Assembly: GCA_029990175.1 (NCBI GenBank)
Contig: JARKIP010000042.1
Location: forward strand, 930,001-994,000
DNA from: Petunia secreta
Lineage: Eukaryota > Streptophyta > Magnoliopsida > Solanales > Solanaceae
Length of the DNA stretch: 64,000 nt
Direction: 5' to 3'
The translations under genes and the position numbers were made by a program. Position 1 is the stretch's first letter; every line of letters begins with the position of its first letter. Below, piece after piece: positions 10,767 through 20,399 of the stretch. Under the pieces are notes generated by a model. The model did no database searches. It was not told where the DNA came from and worked only from the letters and a program-made list of their open reading frames with translations.

Positions 10767-11213
10767 ATGGCAGCATTCATTGATGCAGTTTTGACTCAAT
10801 TCGATACTGAATCAGATCAGTTTGTAAGTTATTTATACAATTTTTGTCTTTCAAAAGTATTGTTTGTGTTATTTGTTATTATAAAATAACAGAGTTCTTT
10901 TTTTTTTTTTTTGTTGCAAAAGGTTTTGCCAGCATTGTTGGCAATTATGCTTCCCAGACGTAATGTTCCGGCAACTGTAATTTGCCGTGGTACTCATTTC
11001 CGGATGAATTACCTAAAAGTGGGAAGAGAAAGGTGGTTCTCTAATGGATGGAGGGAGTTTGTCCGTAGTAATAATCTTGTAGTAGGAACTAGGATACTTT
11101 TTGGAGTTGTTGAATGCTCAGATCGTGTGGTTTTAAGTGCTACTATTTGGCAGGATGTTACTGAACCTTTAAGTTCCAGTTCTAGTAGTGGGTCTGATGT
11201 TGAAGATGCTTGA
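10767..11213 (+). CDS. B3-like DNA-binding protein of the MULE, copy B (115 aa, two exons)
   Basis: Exons 10767-10823 and 10923-11213 join in phase across a GTAAGT...GCAAAAG intron. The short first exon ends in a Phe codon, exactly as in copy A. Exon 2 starts VLPALL and continues through NVPATVICRG, LKVGRERWFSNGWREFVRSN and LVVGTRILFGV. This is the B3 layout: first strands, then the SNGWREF helix, LxxG, and a hydrophobic strand. The C-terminus is Ser-rich and acidic (SSSSSSGSDVEDA). There are no stops or shifts. The two B3-like proteins are distant paralogues judging from shared architecture and GW/G positions. Other readings, such as a domesticated fragment of a host REM factor, are possible, but the location inside the MULE argues for an element gene. 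Confidence 0.72.
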
Positions 11214-11562
11214 TAAGATAACATCTCTGTGTTGTCTATTATGTTTTGTTGGTAATAAATTGTGAGTTTTATAGATTTTTTTTTTGTTTTTCAAGTTCAC
11301 CAATGCTGCAACAATGAGTTTGAACTTTGGACTGAAAGTGTTTCGAATTCAAATACTAGTATGAAACTAATTAACATACAGACAGATAAAAAAAATAAAC
11401 TGCAATGCATTCAGAGTTTGAATACCTTCATTATCTTGAATGTTGGATAAGAAACTATCAGCAATTTGAATATCTTCATTTATTTCTGCACCATCATTCA
11501 CAGCCAAGCAGTTTCGTGAAACAAAAAGAAGTTAGAAAATCAAATTAGTAGGAGGGATATAT
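11214..11562. other. Convergent intergenic region
   Basis: Lies between the 3' ends of B3 copy B and the transposase gene. It is AT-rich with one motif-like GGACTGAAAG near 11330 and no supported gene. It may hold both polyadenylation regions. Confidence 0.5.
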
Positions 11563-14403
11563 TTAGTAAAAAAAAAGTTTATGTATAATGAAGGAATTAG
11601 CAGTACCTATATATATCCTTGAATAGGGTCGGGCTACTGGAGTATTTATGCATGAGGTTCTATCATGTCCGCTGAGTTTGCATCGACTACATTTGTTTCC
11701 TTGGACTCGTACAGCCTCAGCAATCGGGATGTATCTCTTTGTTTTCCTTCTTCCTCGTTGTATTTTGACATTAGGAGTCTCTATCCTCTGGCTTTTCACG
11801 GTATTTGGTACAGTCCAAGAGCTTTTGTGCCCTATCATATTCACCTCACCTTGATATGCGTTAAACCAAAACTCTCGTGTATACCATTTTGAGCAGAACT
11901 TAGATTTCAGCAGGCGTCTTTTCTCAATGCATGTAATTGCATGTACACATGGGAGTTCATCAGTCTGGAATTGAAGACAGTCACATGTCCTCTTCTTTAA
12001 GTCGACGTTGAAGCTTTTTCCTTCATCGTGCACGTTGAATGTTGTTGTACCTGTGGGGAATACCTATTTGAAATGAAAAATAATAACTTTTGTGAGTCAG
12101 CACAGATGTTATTTAAAATCAGCTATTAGTACAGTTCATGAGTACAGTTCTAACTGACTGATTGGAGTTCAAATCATATGGACTGAAGTTCAATCCCACA
12201 AGGATCGAACTGTCTATACTTGAACTTGCTTAATGTTATGGACTGAATTTTGTATCAACAAGTATTTTGAACTCCACCCACCAGTGGTTACAAACAGAAG
12301 TGCTATCCTCAAAAGGTTGAACTCCCTTCCCCTTTTTTTTTACTGAAGTTCCATTCACAGCCCTGAATTTTCAGTCTATCTTTATTTGTATTTTTTAGAC
12401 ACTATTAGGATTGCATATTTGGCGCTGTATACTTACATTCATTATGAAGGCCAGTTGAATCTTCTTGTTCAATTCATCTTCTGTCCACCTTGATAAGCTA
12501 TGAAAAGTCTCTTGAGCAGTAGTTCTTCTTTCACAAAACCATTTCTGCTTCTTAAGAATGATTAAATCCAATAGGCTTAAAATGGGCAACTCTCTTGCTT
12601 CAAGTAATGCAGAATTCATCGACTCAACTATATTTGTTGTAAGCATATCATATCGCCGCCTCGGTGAGTAAGATCTAGCCCATCTTTCAGGTGGTTCTTC
12701 CATTATGTAGTTGTACGTGTTTCTATCCATTCCCTATAATTCGGACATGAAATAATGAAAGTCTTCACGCTTATAAGCTCTTGCAGCAGTTTGAAACAGA
12801 CTTATCACTGTGGTTCTCACGTTCTTTTGGTTTAGATTCTTTTCAAAGTGGTAGATGCAGATACCATAGTGGCTATCAGGATAAACTTGTGCAATTCCAT
12901 GCGCGATTGATTTGTTTCTGTCTGATAGAAACACCAGTTCAGAACGAGTACCTATTGTCCTTCGCAGCTCAGTGAAGAACCAAGTGTAAGCTTCATTATT
13001 TTCAGAGTCTGCAATCCCATAAGCTAGAGGGAAGTTATTTGCATCTTTTGCTACAGCAATGATGAGAACACCTAGATATTTCGCCTTCAGAAATTTCGCG
13101 TCTACTGCTATCACTGGTCGACAATACCTCCACCCGTCTATTGATGGCTTGAAAGCAACAAACATATACATAAACCTGAAACATTTTAAAAAATTCTTAG
13201 GAAGTTTTCAATTTCCATATAGCAATCGAACTCTCTTTTGAGAAATGCTTACCGATTAAGACTGTCTATCTTTAGATTTGTGTGAGCGCCTGGATTTCTC
13301 TCTTTCAGAACATGCAAGTATGAAGGGAGCAGATGATAATGCTCATCAGGCCGTCCCCTAATTAATGCGTTTGCTGCTTGAATTGAACGCCATGCCTTGT
13401 GATATCCTATTTCAACCCCGTGCATCCTTCTCATTTCGTTGACAATAAATGTTGGTTTAACTTCTGTTCTGTTGTCGCGTATGTTTTCAAGAAAGTATTC
13501 ACATATCAATGTTGACGTGGCATGTTTTTGATCAGCCTTCTTAACGTCAACGGAGCATGTATGTGTATTCTGAAACATAATTACCTTAAACAGTGAGGAA
13601 TCTTTTATCCTTCTTGCTCTGATGTTCCAATCACAGTTTGGATCGATGCATTTCAGTTCATATCTAGTTCTATTTGATCTGATAACCTTGAACTCAAAAT
13701 GCTCCTTGATTGCCATTTTGAAAAAACACTTCATCATGGTTTCTTTGGTGTCAAATGTTGAGTATGCTGCTACATCTTTCGATGATACATCTCGTGTAAA
13801 TATCATCGCTGGAGATTGTTTCTGTTTTACCCTTGACCTTTTCCGCTTGATCCTGGCAGCTGGTGTGCTACTAGGGCATTCAAATGTTGGCACTGATGAC
13901 TGAAATTGAGTATTGTTTCGTTGCAGTATTTCAGCAATGCCAGGCGTTTCAAGTGCTAGGTTGGAGTCGATCTGCATTATCAAGCCTCCCTCTTGTTGTG
14001 GAAGCTCTGTGCACGGAGTATGATTATTTTCAATTGCTTGAATGCAGTCGATCTGCATTATCAGGGTTCCCTCCTGGGGTGAAACTTCTGTACGAGGAGT
14101 TTGATTCTCTAGCTTGTCAATCACAAAACGGCTATTCTTGAAAGTCTGATCATTCTTCAACAAAAGCATGCATGTCCTCAGTTCTTCTTCTGTAGTTACA
14201 AGCATTCCTCTGCTCGAGTCCATTCTAATATCAAACCATATATTGACAGTGCCTGTGAGATTTGTTGCTTCATAAATCTTGTGCATGAAAGTTTTGAATT
14301 CGATCATTTCATTAACGAGCACAAGTTTTGTTTCATGATCCATGTACTTGTAATCTTTTGTCCTATTCCCATTGAAAGCAATAACCAAACAAAGTGTATC
14401 CAT
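11563..14403 (-). pseudogene. MURA-type MULE transposase, three exons, one amber codon
   Basis: Exons on the minus strand are 14403-13253, 13175-12437 and 12063-11563, with phases that match across both introns. Exon 1 encodes the MuDR-type zinc-binding DNA-binding domain (CxxxxCDW ... THTC, residues about 225-285). Exon 2 encodes the catalytic core: first Asp in VIAVDAKFLKAKYLG, second Asp in VFLSDRNKSI, the CxxH in ICIYHFEK and the third acidic residue in NIVESMNS. Exon 3 has a SWIM zinc finger (CDCLQF...PCVHA) and a CCHC knuckle (CSRCKLSGHDRTSC). One in-frame TAG at 12734-12736 interrupts the catalytic domain between the second Asp and the Glu; coding similarity continues on both sides in the same frame. 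The C-terminus might be extended by another small exon. Confidence 0.9.
12064..12436 (-). repeat. Transposase intron 2 with motif copies
   Basis: Read on the minus strand this intron runs from GTAAGT to AAATAG. It contains further GGACTGAAGTTCAATCC, GAACTG, GGACTGAATTTTG and ACTGAAGTTCC copies at about 12135-12360, continuing the pattern of motif-bearing introns and motif-free exons. Confidence 0.6.
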
Positions 14404-14740
14404 TCTGCAATGAATAAGTAAACCAGAGAAAGAATTGTGTTAGTATGAAGTTCAGTCTTAATAACGATGGCAATAAGTAATCACAAAGTCTTGAGGTTCC
14501 TTCTTTCAGTTTATAAAAAGCTTTTCACGGCATGTGGATTGAAGTTCAGTTCATGTGGACTTAAGTTATAGCACAAGGATTGAACCAATGAAGTTCAGTC
14601 TTATGAACTGAAGTTCAGTCCTAGTGTGCTGGTAATTAACACGGCAATGCCAATAAGTAATCGCAAAGTCTTGAGGTTGCTTTTTTCAGTTTATAAATGA
14701 ACTTTTCACCCCTTAAGGACTGAAATTCAGTCATAATGAA
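14404..14740. repeat. Diverged 180-bp repeats upstream of the transposase
   Basis: CAATAAGTAATC(A/G)CAAAGTCTTGAGG occurs at about 14471 and 14651, 180 bp apart, each followed by a TTCAGTTTATAAA segment and by motif copies such as GAAGTTCAGTCC. These are older relatives of the array that follows. Confidence 0.65.
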
Positions 14741-15735
14741 CTGAATTCTAGTTCAAACTTCAGTGGTACTATGCTGATAACACGACAATGGAGATACTGA
14801 TGTTCAGTCATCAACAGGACATTGAGGTATTAAAACTAGTAAATTTTAAACAAATTTCTCTGAATTCAGTTCACATAGATTGACACTCAGTCCTAATGCA
14901 GCATAACGTAAAATTCAAACGTAAAATACTAATGAACTGAATTTTAGTTCAAACTTCAGTGCTAGTATGCTTATACTTAACACAAAAAATGGCGATACTG
15001 ATGTTCAGTCATCAACAGCACATCGAGGTATAAAAACTAGTAAATTTTAAACGAATTTCTCTGAATTCAGTTCACATTGATTGAAACTCAGTCCTAATGA
15101 AGCATAACGTAAAATTCAAACATAAAATACTTAATGAATTGAATTTTAGTTCAAACTTCAGTGCTAGTATGCTTATACTTAACACAAAAAACGGCGATAC
15201 TGATGTTCAGTCATCAACGGCACATCGAGGTATAAAAACTAATAAATTTTAAACGAATTTCTCTGAATTCAGTTCACATTGATTGAAACTCAGTCCTAAT
15301 GAAGCATAACGTAAAATTCAAACATAAAATACTTAATGAATTGAATTTTAGTTCAAACTTCAGTGCTAGTATGCTTATACTTAACACAAAAAACGGCGAT
15401 ACTGATGTTCAGTCATCAACGGCACATCGAGGTATAAAAACTAGTAAATTTTAAACGAATTTCTCTGAATTCAGTTCACATTGATTGAAACTCAGTCCTA
15501 ATGAAGCATAACGTAAAATTCAAACATAAAATACTTAATGAATTGAATTTTAGTTCAAACTTCAGTGCTAGTATGCTTATACTTAACACAAAAAACGGCG
15601 ATACTGATGTTCAGTCATCAACGGCACATCGAGGTATAAAAACTAGTAAATTTTAAACGAATTTCTCTGAATTCAGTTCACATTGATTGAAACTCAGTCC
15701 TAATGAAGCATAACGTAAAATTCAAACGTAGAATA
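14741..15735. repeat. 202-bp tandem array upstream of the transposase
   Basis: GCTAGTATGC starts at 14961, 15163, 15365 and 15567, an exact 202-bp period, with a more diverged unit before the first. The last three units are almost identical, so the array expanded recently. Each unit contains GTTCAGTCATCAAC, TTCAGTTCACATTGATTGAAACTCAG-type half-sites of the MULE motif. It lies between the transposase start and the right terminal repeat. Confidence 0.9.
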
Positions 15736-15877
15736 CTTACAATTTTGAAGCAAAACTTGTGAAGAAATTTGAAAAATTGAGATTGGGGCGTGAAGAATTG
15801 GTGAAGGGAATTCAGCAGCAGCAGCAGCAGCAGCGACAAAGTATGGAGAATAACGAACTCTTTGTTGTATATATAAA

Positions 15878-16012
15878 ATGAGGGGTAATTTAGTCTTTTT
15901 CGTTTTTCATTTATTGTGGGTGTAACTAAAGTGGCCTCAAAGTTAATGTTTAGGGTTTAGTGGCCTTTGCTATAAGACCAGTGGCCAAACTGGCCTTTTG
16001 CGCACTTCGCCC
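15878..16012 (-). repeat. Right terminal inverted repeat region
   Basis: Reverse-complement partner of 1276-1415. It carries GTGGCC at 15931 and 15960 and further GGCC units near 15981-15995, and ends CGCACTTCGCCC. The outer 26 positions align with the left end at about two thirds identity. Confidence 0.8.
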
Positions 16013-16021
16013 ACAGATTTT
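16013..16021. repeat. Right 9-bp TSD of the MULE
   Basis: ACAGATTTT, identical to 1267-1275. Confidence 0.9.
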
Positions 16022-16351
16022 CGTTTTGGTTAGGCTACATTGACTTCAAAATTTCGTATACCATTGTGAGTTTAATCTTTGTCATGTATAACTGATGACG
16101 TTTTCTTCGGTTCAAGACATTAGACATCACGTACACATCTGAACACAATTATGATCAACTTTAACTTTTTCAACAACAACGTAACAAGTATTATCTCACA
16201 GATTAAATATAGTAAAAATACATTATAAATAAACCTTATCTTCATTAAAGTAGAAAAATTATTTCCGATAACTTTTTCATTCAAAATAATGGAGCAGTAG
16301 TAATAGAATATTTTTCAATATTGACAATATGGATACTTTACATGTGTCATC
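16022..16351. repeat. Flank resembling 35740-35920 (old duplication, copy A)
   Basis: About 16170-16351 shares an ordered series of segments with 35790-35915, including AACAACAA, TTATCTT, AAATTATTT(C/T)CGATAA and TTTACATGT(G)TCATC. It contains no gene. It is the left half of a duplicated block later split by two LTR elements. Confidence 0.55.
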
Positions 16352-17821
16352 TGTTGCGCGGCGCCCTTTTGATGCCTTTACGCGCGCAACGTCTCCGCAC
16401 CACAGGCGGGCCAGACGATGGGCAGCCGCTCGGTCGAGTGTCGGCCGTGCGCTGAACGAGTGTCAGTCGGCTAGACGAGGGCTAGTCGTGTGCTGGACGA
16501 GTATCAGCCACAGGCTTGAGGGGAAGCCATGGCCATGTACTAGACGAGTGCTAGACATGTGCTAGATGAGGGCCAGCAAGGCACTGGACGAGTGTCAGCC
16601 GTGCGAGCTGTGTGCGGGCACGAGTGTCGGTGCCGCACGTTTTGGAGCTATAGTGAGATCTTGGAATATAGGGTGAGGGCCTTGTTCCTAAGATGCTATA
16701 GAGTGTGCATACCAAGTTTGGTGCCAATCGGAGCTTGTTTGCCTATGGGCTTGACTTAGCCAAGAAGCAGTGGCATTATGGTAATTATGCTGATCTTCCG
16801 AGGGCTATATCTCTTTCCACGAGTATGGGAATGAGATGAAACTTCATGGAGGTGTGAAAGTCAAGAGGAATATCTAGGAACAAACGACACCTCATTTGAA
16901 GGTCGGAGTAGAAAGTTAGACCCCTTGTACGTTTCTCTGGACAAAGGATGTCAAGTGCTGAGATATGGGTTTAATTTTTAAGGACATATATAAGGGGGGG
17001 GGGGGGGGGCAGACATGGTGACAGCCTACCAGCCCTCCCCGTGCACTTTGTCGGGAAGTCGCACCAAGTGAGCTGCCTTGAGGAAGGATCTCAAAGGCCT
17101 GCCTGGACATCTCAGAGGAGTGTTCCAGGTATCCATGCGAGTCAGGCGGCTCTATGGACGGCGTGTGGCCAGAAGGCCAACGTTGGGCGAACAACGGGCG
17201 GCAGAGGCTTGACGGAAGGAAAGACTAAGCCCCGCGGGCTGTCTTCAGATATGATAAAGACCTCTGTGCCGATTAAGTACTTGAGGAGCTATTGAGAGCC
17301 TCGTGTATTGACTTGCAAGCATGGCCAGGGTTCAACCATGCAAGCAAGGGCTCATTGGCCTAGATGTGCAGTCGTGGGGCGACGCTGCACCACTCAAGAG
17401 GGAGGCATGATGCGAGGGCTACGCTTGCCATTGTCATGAGTCATTGGGATGTATCCTTGGAGTCGCACATGACAAGGGCCAAGGGCTAAAGAGTTGTCCT
17501 ACTAGGGCGAAGCCAAGCCAAGTGCCAGGGCACAAGGCAAGGGCCAAGCTTGATTGCACTTCGCGCGCAGGAGCGACGCTTAGTGCTAGGCGAGGGACGG
17601 GCAGTTCCTAAGCCAACCCCGGATGTGCGCACACTAAAGTTTCCGCATATGAGATGCGCACAAGGGAGAGACCTTCGGGGGGACAGTTGAAGCTAGGCCA
17701 CTGAGGCGAGCTTCCTAGAAACCTGGGACAAGGAGCAGGCTGGCTTGTAGTCAGGTGGGACTACAAGCGCCGCACGGGCCAAAGGTGTGCCCCTGTCATT
17801 GGGAAGGTGCGGCCTGTGACA
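16352..17821 (+). repeat. 5' LTR
   Basis: 1,470 bp, TG...CA. It contains repeated GACGAGTGTCAGCC/GACGAGGGC units at about 16420-16620 and a run of 16 G at 16994-17009 where the other LTR has only five. Confidence 0.88.
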
Positions 17822-17822
17822 G

Positions 17823-17835
17823 TTGGTATCAGAGC
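17823..17835 (+). other. Primer-binding site (tRNA-Met type)
   Basis: TTGGTATCAGAGC, one base after the LTR end, matches the usual plant retroelement site complementary to the 3' end of initiator tRNA-Met. Confidence 0.85.
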
Positions 17836-20386
17836 AGAGGATGCTCAGGATGGTGTGGTTGGTACCAAGCGGATTGGCACCCAAAGTAGGAGCTTTGCGT
17901 CGGTAATGAGATAGAGCATGGAACACACTGTCGGAATTTTTTTTTTGAGCATTGTCATTTTGAGACGCCATGAAAGCACAATTTGTAGCTGCATAAGGGC
18001 TTGCAGTGCATTGTGAGCTGAGCCATTGGGGAAGGTTGATCTGTGCCAACAAGGAGTCGGTTTCGGTAAAACGCGTGAGGCCATGGTTGATGTCACAGCT
18101 TAAGAAGGCTGAATTGTCAGTGCAATATGGAAATGTCATTGCGGAGATAATATAGAAGCAGGAATGATGTTCAACATGCTATTTGAGATGGCGGAACCGA
18201 TAGGGCTGTTTTTAGAGAGATTCAAATGAGGCATAGTTGATCAGCAAGGAGCGCCAATGTGCTGTGCTGTTGGGATGATTTTGCAAAGATGGGACAGACG
18301 GTTAGCAGGAGCTCAATTGTCCTGATTGTGAGATATCCATCAGTTGTAAAGAAACTCTGTTAGCAGTAGGGAAAACATTGAAGAGGAGAAATTTGCGATG
18401 CAAAAATGTTTTCATCCGAATAGCGGGCTTTCGTTCAGAGAGGGACATGCCGATGAGTCGGGTGGCCAGGAAAAGGGCCATGATTGCCAGGTCGAGCAAC
18501 CATGTTGTGAACAGATGCAAGCCGTGGGCTATTTATATTGAAGCAGATCGTGGAGATCATGCCATAGATGCGAGTGGCACATCATTTGAATGTCTTTCAG
18601 TAGGATTGACTTGAGCAGCTTGAGGACATTGGGAATGCGTAGAGCATTATGCGTGGAGCATAAAAGGGATGCTAGAAGTGCGTGAATTAAAGGGCCTTCC
18701 AGAGGGAAGACTTAAGCACCGAGGAGCATCGAATTTGGTCCTTCTGAGGAGCTGGACATTGTGAATGCCTAGCCATCTTAAGGGTTGCAATGAATGGAAG
18801 ACGAGTCCCTCGACAACCATGTCGGTTGAATAGGCTTAGTGCCTACAACATGGGGCAAGCGTTGCTTGCATGAGTGAGTGCTATGCTGAGCAGGAGCCGA
18901 GCTAGTACGGATGTGTTAGCATGAATGTCGCACCAACAACCGCTTTGGATGATTAGGTAAGGCGCATACCATCACAGGGGAGAGTGATCTCCAAATGTAA
19001 GCTCTATGTATTGGGTGATGCCATAGCTAGAGCGGGACGTGCCAGGAGGCCACGACAACCGTGAAGAAGGGCTTGAGAGCAAGCGTCTTTGCGGGATGTT
19101 CGAGTGTCATAATGAGGTGGAGTCAGCCACCATGTTTGTGATGGAAAGGAGCTAACCTGCCTAGTAGGGAGGCAAATTTGGAATAGATAGCCAAACCACT
19201 TCGTGTGGGGAGGCAAATATGGGACTGCGCGGAGCAGATAGACGGAATGGGCCAAAATCATTATGTGGTGAGGCATTATGTGCTGAATCAAAGTGGGGAT
19301 AGCGACGCTACGGATTGGATGGGTTTCCAAGTTTGAGAATGGAGTCCTTCCAAAGGTAAGGGTACAGAGGTACACCGAATCGGGAGGCACATACAGGTTG
19401 AACAAGGCGTTCTAGCCAGTTGGGCCAAGTACAAGGAGTACAATTCGGGATCTGCTAAAGAAGTGATAGTTTGAGAACAAAGAGCTTTGTTCGGGAATAC
19501 AGTGAAGCTACCGCTTTGAGAATTGAAATACTCAGAGGAGTATGTCCCAAGAGCTTGCCAAGTACCAGAGGATGCGAGGGCATTTGAGGAGCTAAAGTTA
19601 CCAGGCACGGAGCGTGGGTTTCTAAGGCCGGATTGGATGTTCAATTGGGGCAGAATTGGGCATGAGTAGCCGCTAGTGTCTTTGTGTGGGCTATTGTCGA
19701 TCAGTCGTGATTTGCCTTGAGTATGGGATCAAGCAACAAATTACTCCGAGTTATGGGATCGGGATTTGATACTGTTCACATAGTGGCATAGTGGAATCTT
19801 TCCAGAGGGAAACGACGTAGAAGGACCATGAGAGTATGGTTGGCAAGGAGCCACATCGAGGGATGCCTACCGAAATTGAGGAGAGTCTCCTACTTGAGTG
19901 GGGAAGAATTTGCCTATGATGAGGCAATTGTGCATAAGGGAAATCCTGAAGGGAGAAAATCGTCTAGAGGGGGAGAAAAGGGCCGCAAGGCGCGGTTGGA
20001 CTATGTGTGCCACACCAGATGGTGTCTGAAGTACTCATCAAAAGCGAAGGGAGCTAGCCGGATGGATGATGGCCATATGAGCTATGGCGTGGTTGGCCGA
20101 TATGCCAACACAAAGGAGTTTTCTTCAGAGGAAGCAACAGTTAGTCACCGCGGAGGTGCAAATGCAGAGGCATTGTCCAAGTGATCATCGCGGAGATGGA
20201 GTGTAGAGGCACGCTTTGACGAAACTTGGAAGGAGCAGCGATGGGCACGACTCCTATTTTAAGAGAAGGGACTTGAGGAAGTTTAAGGAGCCTTGGAAAT
20301 GGGAACCGTGATGGAGAATCCCGAGGGGGCAAACTTTGGGTTTTCGTAGGCTTAAGCAGTCAGTCATCGAGGACGATGCCTAGATT
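17836..20386 (+). other. Internal region without coding capacity
   Basis: Frames of up to 148 codons exist here but none shows a retroelement domain, and they sit in all frames of GC-rich DNA. The region probably served as RNA template for proteins supplied by another element. Confidence 0.6.
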
Positions 20387-20399
20387 GAGTGGGGAAGAA
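20387..20399 (+). other. Polypurine tract
   Basis: GAGTGGGGAAGAA directly precedes the 3' LTR, the expected plus-strand primer. Confidence 0.75.

Larger units (their letters stand above)
1276..16012. mobile_element. Large Mutator-like element (MULE), 14.7 kb
   Basis: The element is bounded by a perfect 9-bp TSD and by inverted ends sharing the core CGCxAxAGGCCAxTTT, about 17 of the first 26 positions. It encodes a MURA-type transposase (minus strand, right half), a DUF1985 plus ULP1-protease gene (plus strand, left half), a 99-aa coiled-coil ORF and two small B3-like genes in the middle. MULEs carrying ULP1-like peptidases are known in Arabidopsis, rice and melon (KAONASHI-type and relatives). 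The noncoding parts hold a dispersed palindromic motif. The transposase has one in-frame stop, so this copy is probably not autonomous, though the perfect TSD shows an intact insertion. Confidence 0.92.

Noticed and set aside
14741..15735. CRISPR-like array
   Set aside because: Units are contiguous 202-bp tandem repeats without unique spacers, in a eukaryotic transposon.
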